Positions 1 to 5,345 of a stretch of 5,345 bases of DNA are shown here, one piece after another. Position numbers and translations under genes: made by a program. The notes below the pieces were generated by a model. It was not told the DNA's origin, searched no databases, and worked only from the letters and a program-made list of their open reading frames with translations. The first letter of the stretch is position 1. Every line of letters begins with the position of its first letter. Origin of the DNA: Armatimonadota bacterium (GTDB taxonomy: Bacteria > Armatimonadota > Zipacnadia > Zipacnadales > FEN-943); assembly GCA_026419655.1 (NCBI GenBank), contig JANZZA010000394.1, positions 1 through 5,345 of the forward strand, read 5' to 3'.

Positions 1-153
1 CCTCACGAGCGGGCCGCTCTAGAACAGCAGGCCGCCGATGAGGTGCGCCAGGAAAACCCGCAGGTCGCCAAATACCCTCAGTCTGCGGCTTTTCGGGCGC
101 TCGTGCGCCGAAAGCTAACCACCTTCCTTTCCGCCCGCTCTAACCCCGACTAA
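1..153 (+). CDS. C-terminal end of an unidentified protein (5' end outside window)
   Basis: Reading frame 1 is open from the first base to a TAA at 151-153 and gives 50 residues. The other two plus-strand frames hit stops within about 40 bases. The peptide looks like real coding sequence: it is mostly charged and helix-forming (beginning PHERAALEQQAADEV, later VRRKLTTFLSARSNPD), with a basic segment near the end and no low complexity. I do not recognise the family. The gene converges on the minus-strand repeat-protein gene, with about 370 bases between the two stop codons. A minus-strand reading frame at 115-330 overlaps its end but has Arg-rich shadow composition and no ribosome-binding site, so it is not preferred. 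The chance that this is only a fortuitous open frame is real because so little is visible. Confidence 0.55.
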   Translation, partial: PHERAALEQQAADEVRQENPQVAKYPQSAAFRALVRRKLTTFLSARSNPD

Positions 154-175
154 CCGCAGCCTCCGCCTGCGGCTG
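154..175 (+). terminator. Possible weak post-stop hairpin of the left-edge gene
   Basis: Directly after the TAA, CCGCAG (154-159) can pair with CTGCGG (167-172) around a 7-base loop. An alternative pairing uses CAGCC (157-161) with GGCTG (171-175). No T run follows, so intrinsic termination is doubtful. It is noted because it abuts the stop codon. Confidence 0.25.
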
Positions 176-451
176 AGCCAGGCTGCTGGTCGACTACAGT
201 CATTTAGAAAGGACAGAAAGGAGCCGCTGAGACAAAGGCATTGCCCCTGCTGCGGTGGCCCCTGACGGGTAAGGCTTTCTAGCCCTGTCGCCATCCGCAC
301 GGAACGCGCAGAAGACTCACCCAGCCACACAGCTACTTACCGCGCAAGGCGGAGGCAGATAACTTCACCACAAGGCGAGTCAGCTACGGCGACAAGGCCA
401 GTCCTGGCAAGGCATTACACCGCTCACCAGGTTTTCGCGAAACCACGATGA
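154..451. other. Convergent intergenic region, no gene seen
   Basis: No reading frame here has a plausible start, ribosome-binding site or protein-like composition. The stretch contains four irregularly spaced copies of CAAGGC (345-350, 371-376, 393-398, 408-413). It also contains a small self-complementary segment, TTTCGCGAAA at 433-442, next to the strong terminator hairpin. No tRNA or known RNA fold was recognised. Confidence 0.5.
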
Positions 452-480
452 AAGAGCCGGCGGTTCCACCGCCGGCTCTT
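452..480 (-). terminator. Rho-independent terminator of the repeat-protein gene
   Basis: AAGAGCCGGCGG (452-463) and CCGCCGGCTCTT (469-480) form a perfect 12-bp stem with a 5-base loop. Read on the minus strand it begins 45 bases after the TAG at 526-528, and the stem runs out into CTCTTTCAT, a short U-rich tail. On the plus strand the stem is followed by CCGCATGC with no T run, so it mainly serves the minus-strand gene. It may still block plus-strand read-through, because the two genes converge here. Confidence 0.8.
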
Positions 481-525
481 CCGCATGCTTCAGAGAATCC
501 TGCGTCGGGCGCGTGGCGCTGCCTG

Positions 526-2949
526 CTACCAGTCTTCGTAGTACTCGTACTCCGAATCCCAGCCGCCCACTACGCGACCAGTGTGAGCATCCACGAACAC
601 CTGCTTCCAGCCGTCCCAGTCTCCGCGCCGATAGCCAAACTCCACCACCCAGCACAGCCGCTCCGGTGCGTCCCATAGCGGCTCATATCCGCTCGTCACA
701 GCTTCCCAGAAGTGATTGGCCGGCGCGAGCTTGCGGCTAGCGTCAACGTAGGTGACGCGGTAGGGATACTCATCCAGCTCCATCAGGTAGTCCCTGGCAA
801 TGGAGATGGCGCGGCGCTCGCTGATGTAGGGGCTGTAGTAGACTGGAGGAGTCCAGTAGTAGTGCCAGTGGTAGCGGACTCCAAAGTAGAAGGCAAAGGG
901 TTCTATCGGGCAGTACACATAGCCGTCAACGAGGTAGGGAGGTACAACCAGGATAATCAGCCGGTCACCGCAATAGGCATGCCGGTCGCCAACGCGGAAG
1001 CGTATGACCCGGTCGCGATGGCAGGCGTGCCAGTAGCCAGATTTGTGGTCGTACCACATGCGGCCGCCGAGCTTTTCCACAAAAGGACCAGCCGGAGCTA
1101 CAGGATGGCCGTCGTGCAACCTGGGCGGGTGCGGGAATCTCAACTCTCGCCCATCCACGAACAACCGGGGCGGCTCGCCAGGCCGCGGGGGAGTGTGCGC
1201 AAGCCTGCGGATTGCCTCCCAGTCGCGGGTAGCACCAGGGCGCCAGCCCGGGAATTTTTCCGGCCGCGGACCGTCGGGTCTTGCGCCCTCTGGCCCGTGC
1301 GGCCTGGAGGTTACGCCCCCGGGCACCCGTTCGCCAGCTCTACCATCACCAAGCTTCTCGGGCTCGGGCCGCTCCCGCGCCGACCAGCCGGGCCTCCGGG
1401 CGGCATCGCGTCCCCGCTCCGCCTCGGCATCTGGCTCCCGCTGGCCAGCTCCATCTCGCTCTCCAGGAGCCAGTTCAGGCCGATGCTTTACACGAGACCA
1501 GGGACTAGGCTTGTGCTTCTGCTCCTCTGGCTGGGGAGTGGATTGCTGTGGTCCACGCTCCTGACTACCGTCCCTCGTGCGTAGTGACCAGCCGGGCCGC
1601 CATTTCTCCCTGCCCTCCCCGCTCCGTTCCGGTTGAGAATCGCGCGAACTTTCGCCAGGCGTCCCTCGCTCACCAAGGGCCGGCCCCCGGCCGTGATCAA
1701 TGTCGGCACCAGGCCTGCTCTTTTCCACCTCTCCTCCAGGAGTCGCCCCTGCCTCACCCCGTGCCTCACCGCCGTGCTTGGACCGCAGCGACCAGCCCGG
1801 CCGCCACGCACCGCCACGCTCCCGCTCCGCGCTGCCGTCCGGCTCTCGCTTGCCAGCTTCATCTCGCTCTCCAGGAGCCGACTCAGGCCCATGCCTTACA
1901 CGAGACCAGGGACTGGGCTTGCACTCCCGCTCCTCTGGCTGGGGAGTGGATTGCTGTGGTCCACGCTCCTGACTGCCGTCCCTCGTGCGTAGTGACCAGC
2001 CGGGCCGCCACGTTTCCCTGCCCTCGCCGCGCCGTTCCGGCTGAGAATCGCGCGACCTTTCGCCAGGTGTCCATCGCTCGCCCAAGGCCGGCCCGCGCCG
2101 CTGATCAAGGCCGGCATCGGGCCCGCCATCTTCCCTATCTCGTCCAGGGGCTGCACCCGCATCACCCGGTGCCTCACCACCTTGCTTGGACCGCAGCGAC
2201 CAGCCCGGCCTCCACGTACTGTCGCGCCCTCGCTCCGAAGTGGCGCCCGACTCCCGCTGGCTAGTCCTTTCCTGCTCGCCAGCAGGCGCCTCAGGCCGAT
2301 GCCGCACACCAGACCACGGACTAGACTTGTGCTCTTGCCTCTCCGGTCCGGCGCCGGCTTGCTCCCTGCCGGACTCCTGGCTGCCATCCCTGGACCGCAG
2401 CGACCACGTGGGGCGCCATTCCTCATCGCCGCCGCGCCTGTCTGCAGTGCCCAGGCTGGGCGGTCTCGCACCTGACTCGCTCTGTCCGCCGAGCACTGGC
2501 TCCTCGCGCCCGCGACCATCCATCTCCCCGGGCCGCCAGCCTTGACGCCGCCCATCCCACCTCAGGAGCGGCGAATCTGCCCCCCGGAGGACTTCCGGGG
2601 CGGGACGAACATCTTCCTCACCCCTGGACCAGGGAGTCAGACCTGTGGAGCCGTGACCGCGTCCCCATCCGCCCAGCGCATCGGGACGCGGCGCTAGAGC
2701 TGGACGCTCCTCCCGCGGCCTCTCAGTCTGCGGCGTGAACGCGGAACCAAAGCTACGCGGACGACCTGGCTGCGGCGTAGCCTTCTCCACCTGACCCGAA
2801 GACCGCTCCACGGCAGGCGGCTGTGCTTCCCGAGCCTCGCGGCCGTCGCGCCTGCCCGCACGGCCCCATCCCCCGCCCCATGCAATCGCAGAAATAAGAC
2901 ATACGCTGCCCAACACCCAGATTGTCCTCAGCAAGACGGTGGGCCTCAT
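526..2949 (-). CDS. Exported repeat protein with stalk-like and PepSY-like C-terminal domains
   Basis: The protein has 807 residues from the preferred ATG at 2949. The N-terminus (MRPTVLLRTIWVLG, then a hydrophobic run ending AIAW) is a signal peptide or membrane anchor. Residues about 25-590 are Arg/Gly/Glu/Pro-rich and probably disordered. Within them, residues 178-517 are five 68-residue repeats, each opening with WRPxWSLR, and a degenerate sixth (RRPGWSAR) follows at 518. Residues about 594-695 begin LFVDGRELRF and contain a second half with VVPPYLVDGYVYCPIEP, which resembles the two-part copper-amine-oxidase-N-like stalk domain. Residues about 709-797 (ISERRAISIARDYLMEL through VFVDAHTGRVVGG) look like a PepSY domain. 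PepSY domains are associated with protease inhibition or regulation outside the membrane; the role here is unknown. Four cysteines (643, 660, 680, 766) lie in the folded part. ATG 2976 would add nine residues but has no ribosome-binding site and coincides with the predicted transcription start. Domain calls are by eye. Confidence 0.85.
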   Translation of the reverse strand: MRPTVLLRTIWVLGSVCLISAIAWGGGWGRAGRRDGREAREAQPPAVERSSGQVEKATPQPGRPRSFGSAFTPQTERPREERPALAPRPDALGGWGRGHGSTGLTPWSRGEEDVRPAPEVLRGADSPLLRWDGRRQGWRPGEMDGRGREEPVLGGQSESGARPPSLGTADRRGGDEEWRPTWSLRSRDGSQESGREQAGAGPERQEHKSSPWSGVRHRPEAPAGEQERTSQRESGATSERGRDSTWRPGWSLRSKQGGEAPGDAGAAPGRDREDGGPDAGLDQRRGPALGERWTPGERSRDSQPERRGEGRETWRPGWSLRTRDGSQERGPQQSTPQPEERECKPSPWSRVRHGPESAPGERDEAGKREPDGSAERERGGAWRPGWSLRSKHGGEARGEAGATPGGEVEKSRPGADIDHGRGPALGERGTPGESSRDSQPERSGEGREKWRPGWSLRTRDGSQERGPQQSTPQPEEQKHKPSPWSRVKHRPELAPGERDGAGQREPDAEAERGRDAARRPGWSARERPEPEKLGDGRAGERVPGGVTSRPHGPEGARPDGPRPEKFPGWRPGATRDWEAIRRLAHTPPRPGEPPRLFVDGRELRFPHPPRLHDGHPVAPAGPFVEKLGGRMWYDHKSGYWHACHRDRVIRFRVGDRHAYCGDRLIILVVPPYLVDGYVYCPIEPFAFYFGVRYHWHYYWTPPVYYSPYISERRAISIARDYLMELDEYPYRVTYVDASRKLAPANHFWEAVTSGYEPLWDAPERLCWVVEFGYRRGDWDGWKQVFVDAHTGRVVGGWDSEYEYYEDW
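1399..2418 (-). repeat. Five in-frame 204-bp repeats in alternating A-B-A-B-A order (408-bp higher-order unit)
   Basis: Unit boundaries, each starting at the WRP motif, are A1 2418-2215, B1 2214-2011, A2 2010-1807, B2 1806-1603 and A3 1602-1399. All five are exactly 68 codons. A units share WRPGWSLRTRDGSQERG, a central SPWSRVRH-type motif and an acidic-basic tail. B units share WRPGWSLRSK.GGEA, GPALGER and SRDSQPER. At the DNA level A2 and A3 differ at roughly 13 positions over about 160 bases by hand comparison, and B1 and B2 are also clearly similar. A1 is the most divergent. The pattern indicates that a B-A block of 408 bases was duplicated most recently. A truncated sixth unit (RRPGWSAR) begins at 1398. 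Confidence 0.93.
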
Positions 2950-2955
2950 CTTAGG

Positions 2956-2962
2956 CACCTCC
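2956..2962 (-). promoter_or_regulatory. Ribosome-binding site that sets the start at 2949
   Basis: Read on the minus strand this is GGAGGTG, a near-complete anti-Shine-Dalgarno match, six bases before the ATG at 2949-2947. Neither of the two upstream in-frame ATGs (2976 and 2964) has a comparable site. The start at 2949 also gives a more typical signal peptide, with Arg at position 2 and then a hydrophobic core. Confidence 0.85.
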
Positions 2963-2967
2963 ATAAC

Positions 2968-2984
2968 TACTATCATAGATAGTA
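2968..2984. promoter_or_regulatory. 17-bp palindrome, candidate operator over the -10 and transcription start
   Basis: TACTATC (2968-2974) and GATAGTA (2978-2984) are perfect inverted arms around the 3-base spacer ATA. The site spans from inside the -10 hexamer to about +7, where a bound repressor would block RNA polymerase. Palindromes of this length and AT-rich character are typical of small winged-helix or TetR/GntR/PadR-type repressors. No regulator gene is in the window, so the family cannot be assigned. The arms partly overlap the -10 sequence, which could inflate the symmetry by chance. Confidence 0.55.
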
Positions 2985-3008
2985 TACCATGCCCGCTGCT
3001 AAATGCAA
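2981..3008 (-). promoter_or_regulatory. Sigma-70-type extended -10 promoter of the repeat-protein gene
   Basis: On the minus strand TATACT (2986-2981) is preceded by TGG, giving the extended -10 form TGnTATACT. A weak -35, TTGCAT (3008-3003), lies 16 bases upstream and matches only the TTG of the consensus. Transcription would start near 2974, giving a leader of about 25 bases before the ATG at 2949. A start there means the ATG at 2976 would not be transcribed. Confidence 0.7.
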
Positions 3009-3018
3009 CTGGCCAGAG

Positions 3019-3030
3019 AAAAAATTTTTT
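3019..3030 (-). promoter_or_regulatory. A6T6 tract at UP-element position
   Basis: AAAAAATTTTTT is a perfect 12-base self-complementary tract within GC-rich sequence. Relative to the predicted start near 2974 it covers about -45 to -56, the usual place for an UP element contacted by the RNA polymerase alpha C-terminal domain. It could also be an intrinsically bent site for a nucleoid protein. The role is inferred from position and composition. Confidence 0.5.
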
Positions 3031-3349
3031 CCCTTACCCGGCTCTACTTCGGGGTCGCGTCGCTCGGCAGCGGGGGGGATAGTGCCGACGGGTGCTGAGG
3101 GGAGGGCTATTATTAATCTAGCCTGCGGACCGCTCTGGCGCCTTGCCCCAGCCTGCTTATGGAGTATTCAGCTTACTCAGGATTCTGTTTCCGGCAGGAA
3201 GGAATAAGGCCCGGAGAATCACCCTGGTGGTCTGTCCAAAATCCGGTGTTCACTCATACAGGGCCACAACAGTGTATAAACTTGTGTCTCTCACCTTTTG
3301 CCTCGGGGCGCATCTCCCAGGCGCTGTGGAAGTTCTTACAACAGTATTG
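3031..3349. other. Intergenic region without a recognisable gene
   Basis: Short plus-strand frames exist here (3143-3373 and 3159-3353) but lack ribosome-binding sites and protein-like composition. The stretch contains a G-rich run at 3072-3106 and a weak 5-bp hairpin, GGCTA (3105-3109) with TAGCC (3119-3123). A TATAAA at 3275-3280 has no well-spaced -35. No RNA gene or riboswitch was recognised. Confidence 0.5.
3072..3106 (+). other. G-rich tract with quadruplex potential
   Basis: On the plus strand the G runs are seven (3072-3078), three (3090-3092), four (3099-3102) and three (3104-3106), with intervening loops of 11, 6 and 1 bases. This meets a relaxed G-quadruplex pattern but the first loop is long. 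It lies about 100-130 bases upstream of the predicted transcription start of the repeat-protein gene. Confidence 0.3.
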
Positions 3350-3353
3350 TTAG

Positions 3354-3368
3354 GAGACTGTTGCAAAA
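3354..3368 (+). repeat. Left terminal inverted repeat of the MITE
   Basis: GAGACTGTTGCAAAA, immediately after the left TTAG copy. Its first 11 bases are identical to the right end read inward. Confidence 0.85.
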
Positions 3369-3460
3369 CCTGAAGTTAGCCGACGTAGAGCGGCGAAGGT
3401 CTAAAACTTCGCGCGCCCGACGCTATGAGCGTGAGCGGGTCCGGCAAGGCGCAAAGCGAC

Positions 3461-3475
3461 TTTCGCAACAGTCTC
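3461..3475 (-). repeat. Right terminal inverted repeat of the MITE
   Basis: Read on the minus strand this is GAGACTGTTGCGAAA, with one difference from the left end at position 12. It is followed immediately by the right TTAG copy at 3476-3479. Confidence 0.85.
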
Positions 3476-3501
3476 TTAGAAAACCGAACACTCCCGCCGG
3501 A

Positions 3502-5345
3502 CTAGAGAGCTTCGGCGGCAGCCTCAATCCGTGTGCGCGCCTGCGCCGTCAGTTCCTCCAGCCGCCGGGCCCAGCGCTGCTGCTGCTCACCGGTCGCTTC
3601 AATGACTGGCACAGACAGGGCTTGTGCCAGGGCTTCCAGCTCACTTCGCGCACCACTCGCACCCTGCCGCAGCGTCCTGGAAACTTCAAGGATTCGGCTC
3701 ACCGCCTGGCCATAGTCAGGCGCGGTGACGGCGGCACCGGCTTGGGTCAGAGCATCGCGGTAGTTAGCAGCCCTGCGCAGAAAGTCGGGGACCAGAGAGA
3801 GATGGTCGAGGGCCAGCCCAGCCGTGTCGGCCACGCGCAGCACCATCGTGTCCGCCGGCGGGAGGGTGACAGAAAGGGTCCAATCGGTGCCGGAATGGTG
3901 CGTTTCCAGGCGCTCAAAGGTCCAAGAGTCGCGCACCAGCCAGACCTGTACGCCGCGCGCACCTTTCAGGCCCAGGCCAACCCCATCCAGGCGCACCTCG
4001 ACCTTCTGCGGCTGGTCGGTGTCGTTGCGCAAAGTGAAATGAAGATTGCTGTCCTTCACCCGGCCGAAACGCTCCATCATGACCGGGCCGGTAACATGTG
4101 CCAGGGTCACTGGTTCCCAGCCTGCTTCGGCCAGCCTGGCAGTCAGGGGCACCCAGCGGTCATAAATTTGCGGACTGAGATTGCTGAGCCAGTAAAAAGT
4201 CCCGTAGAACATTGCCTGCTTCAGCTCGCGCTCGATGGTCTCCTGGGGCCAGGTGGTTTTTGCTTCCTGCCAGGACATGCTGACGGGTTTTTGATAGGCC
4301 AGGGTTCTCTGGAGCGAGAACTTCGGGTCGGTGGTCCATGTCCAGAGCATTTCGTTGCCGATGAGGTCTATGAACTGGATGCAGAAGGGGTCGGTGGCGT
4401 GGTCGGTGACGCTGTAGTTGGACAGCACTGGAAGTCCACGGGCGTGAATGTCGTCGCTGAGTGTTTTGACAGCCTCGAATACAGAGAAAGACATGGGCAG
4501 GACTGGGCGCTTGGCGACGTGGTCGAAGGCGAGGGGATGGTCGGCCCAGCGGAAGTGCTCGCGGCGGAAGTTATCGGTGGTCGAGGTGAAAATGCAGTCA
4601 AAATACATTCCATCAAGCCCGAAAGTGTCTATGGCGGATACTTCTCTTTGGAGGGTTAGTTTATAGCGGTTGACATCTCCGGCCGGGCCGGTAACTTCTG
4701 GGTCAGGATTGCAGGAATAGTTGTAGCCGCCCCACTCCGGCACGTAGACCTCCGAAATCACCGGCTTGCCGTCGCGGTTGTAAGGGGCGCAGTTGACGAT
4801 GCACTGGGCTACTTCGTGGGGCGGATCGCCACGCGCAAGCTCTTCAACGTGCGCCCAGGCTTCTTCGCGGCTGGGCTGGCGCGCTTTGGCCTGCTCGGCA
4901 GTAATCCCGATGGCCCAGCCCCACCAGCCGTACATCTCCGTATAGGAATACAGCCTGGTGAGTTCCCGCCGATAGGCGTCGAGGGATTCGCGCTTCCAGT
5001 AATCCCAGATGGCCGCCGCAGGGAAAAAGTATCCAGGGGCCTCTACGGTAGCCAGGTCGGCCATGAAACCGGCTGCGCCGAGTCGGTCCAGGCGGCGCTG
5101 GAAAAACGCAGGAAAGATTTCGTAGTAGCGCTGGGCCGCCGACCGAAAACCCCATCTGGCATCGCAGGGGTAAATCAGGAAACGGAAGTTTGCGCGGCCG
5201 GGGTACTTGGCTGCCTCCCGCGTGAGGCCGAACTCGTAGTTGACGTAGAAACCCTTGCCGGCCTCATAGCAGAGCCGAAACGGCCGCGGCCAGTCCATCG
5301 GTGCAGCCAGCCCCAGGGCGACTTTTTCATTACCGAGACAGGCAA
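3502..5345 (-). CDS. Glycoside-hydrolase-like TIM-barrel protein, 5' end outside window
   Basis: The visible part is 613 residues ending at TAG 3504-3502. A Met at 5298 is not a convincing start: the frame stays open to the edge and the preceding residues (ACLGNEKVALGLAAP) run smoothly into MDWPRPFRL, like a beta-sandwich strand. Counting from that Met, residues about 1-45 finish an N-terminal beta domain. Residues 46-70 (WGFRSAAQRYYEIFPAFF) look like the linker into the barrel. Residues about 75-400 are barrel-like with many aromatics and GLDGMYFD at 227-234, where D229 or D234 is a candidate catalytic Asp at a strand end. DLIGNEM (311-317) may supply an acidic partner. Residues about 402-490 form a C-terminal beta-sandwich (FTLRNDTDQPQKVEVRLDG), and 505-598 a helical tail. 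The layout resembles GH36/GH31/GH101-type enzymes, but I cannot assign a family or substrate. It is not clearly in an operon with the downstream gene. No terminator is evident before the MITE. Confidence 0.8.
   Translation of the reverse strand, partial: ACLGNEKVALGLAAPMDWPRPFRLCYEAGKGFYVNYEFGLTREAAKYPGRANFRFLIYPCDARWGFRSAAQRYYEIFPAFFQRRLDRLGAAGFMADLATVEAPGYFFPAAAIWDYWKRESLDAYRRELTRLYSYTEMYGWWGWAIGITAEQAKARQPSREEAWAHVEELARGDPPHEVAQCIVNCAPYNRDGKPVISEVYVPEWGGYNYSCNPDPEVTGPAGDVNRYKLTLQREVSAIDTFGLDGMYFDCIFTSTTDNFRREHFRWADHPLAFDHVAKRPVLPMSFSVFEAVKTLSDDIHARGLPVLSNYSVTDHATDPFCIQFIDLIGNEMLWTWTTDPKFSLQRTLAYQKPVSMSWQEAKTTWPQETIERELKQAMFYGTFYWLSNLSPQIYDRWVPLTARLAEAGWEPVTLAHVTGPVMMERFGRVKDSNLHFTLRNDTDQPQKVEVRLDGVGLGLKGARGVQVWLVRDSWTFERLETHHSGTDWTLSVTLPPADTMVLRVADTAGLALDHLSLVPDFLRRAANYRDALTQAGAAVTAPDYGQAVSRILEVSRTLRQGASGARSELEALAQALSVPVIEATGEQQQRWARRLEELTAQARTRIEAAAEAL

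Larger units (their letters stand above)
3354..3475. mobile_element. 122-bp MITE-like non-autonomous insertion element with TTAG target duplication
   Basis: The ends are 15-bp terminal inverted repeats: left GAGACTGTTGCAAAA (3354-3368), and right GAGACTGTTGCGAAA read inward on the minus strand (3475-3461), matching at 14 of 15 positions. The element is flanked by identical TTAG at 3350-3353 and 3476-3479. TTAG fits the YTAR 4-bp target known for IS5-group elements, so an IS5-like transposase is the likely mobiliser; this is inference. No transposase fits in 122 bp. The interior holds a 6-bp hairpin, GCGAAG (3393-3398) with CTTCGC (3407-3412), and a tandem TGAGCG (3426-3437). It sits 22 bases past the stop of the hydrolase-like gene and disrupts no gene visible here. 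Confidence 0.85.

Noticed and set aside
345..413. Four copies of CAAGGC, considered as a CRISPR-like or iteron array
   Set aside because: Start-to-start spacings (26, 22, 15) are irregular and the repeated unit is only six bases.
355..445. Possible decayed second copy of the MITE (TAACTTCA and AGGTTTTCGC fragments)
   Set aside because: Only 8-10 base scattered similarities, with no GAGACTGTTGC end and no target duplication.
712..1584. 290-codon plus-strand open frame antisense to the repeat protein
   Set aside because: It lies wholly opposite a gene with clear domains, promoter and ribosome-binding site. Its openness follows from biased Arg/Gly/Pro codons and in-frame 204-bp repeats.
1548..2264. 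238-codon plus-strand open frame across the repeats
   Set aside because: Shadow frame kept open by the repeat period being a multiple of three. It has no ribosome-binding site and a Pro/Ala/Arg-rich non-protein-like composition.
77..2734. CTCAGTCTGCGGC shared between the left-edge gene (from 77) and the repeat-protein gene (from 2722)
   Set aside because: A single 13-base match in 5 kb of GC-rich sequence is near chance level, and the flanks do not extend the similarity.
2989..3207. Small plus-strand frame of 72 codons in the intergenic region
   Set aside because: Its ATG lies inside the opposing promoter with no ribosome-binding site, and the composition is not protein-like.
3208..3265. 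GGCCC...GGGCC ends 58 bases apart with an internal GTTCA, considered as a tRNA or small RNA
   Set aside because: Too short for a tRNA. No anticodon or D arm can be drawn and no CCA follows.
3298..4659. 453-codon plus-strand open frame
   Set aside because: It runs through the whole MITE and then antisense to the hydrolase-like gene, whose protein is far more convincing. No start signal was seen.

Overview
The window is GC-rich bacterial DNA. Strong signals support a bacterial source: a GGAGGTG ribosome-binding site, an extended -10 promoter, a perfect GC-rich terminator hairpin and a small insertion-sequence derivative. Pairing a copper-amine-oxidase-N-like 'stalk' domain with a PepSY-like domain, beside an orphan glycoside-hydrolase-like gene, suggests an environmental, poorly characterised phylum. 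Armatimonadota or a relative is a weak guess. No rRNA, tRNA, CRISPR array or defence gene is visible.

Layout. Bases 1-153 hold the last 50 codons of a plus-strand gene that enters from the left. Bases 154-525 are a convergent intergenic stretch with a 12-bp perfect hairpin at 452-480, read as the terminator of the next gene. Bases 526-2949 (minus strand) encode an 807-residue exported protein. It has a signal peptide, a long Arg/Gly/Glu/Pro-rich region containing five exact 68-residue repeats of two alternating types, then a stalk-like domain and a C-terminal PepSY-like domain. Bases 2950-3030 hold its control region: ribosome-binding site, extended -10 promoter, a 17-bp palindrome over the start of transcription, and an A6T6 tract at UP-element position. 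Bases 3031-3349 appear non-coding. Bases 3354-3475 are a 122-bp MITE-like element with 15-bp terminal inverted repeats (14 of 15 identical) and a TTAG target duplication. Bases 3502-5345 (minus strand) are the 3' part of a glycoside-hydrolase-like gene whose start lies beyond the right edge.

How they fit together. The two minus-strand genes are separated by about 550 bases, and the downstream one has its own promoter, so an operon is not indicated. The hydrolase-like gene probably acts on carbohydrate and the repeat protein probably sits outside the membrane, but nothing in the sequence links them functionally. The strongest candidates for something undescribed are the 68-residue alternating-repeat protein with its unusual domain order, and the palindrome-controlled promoter that drives it.
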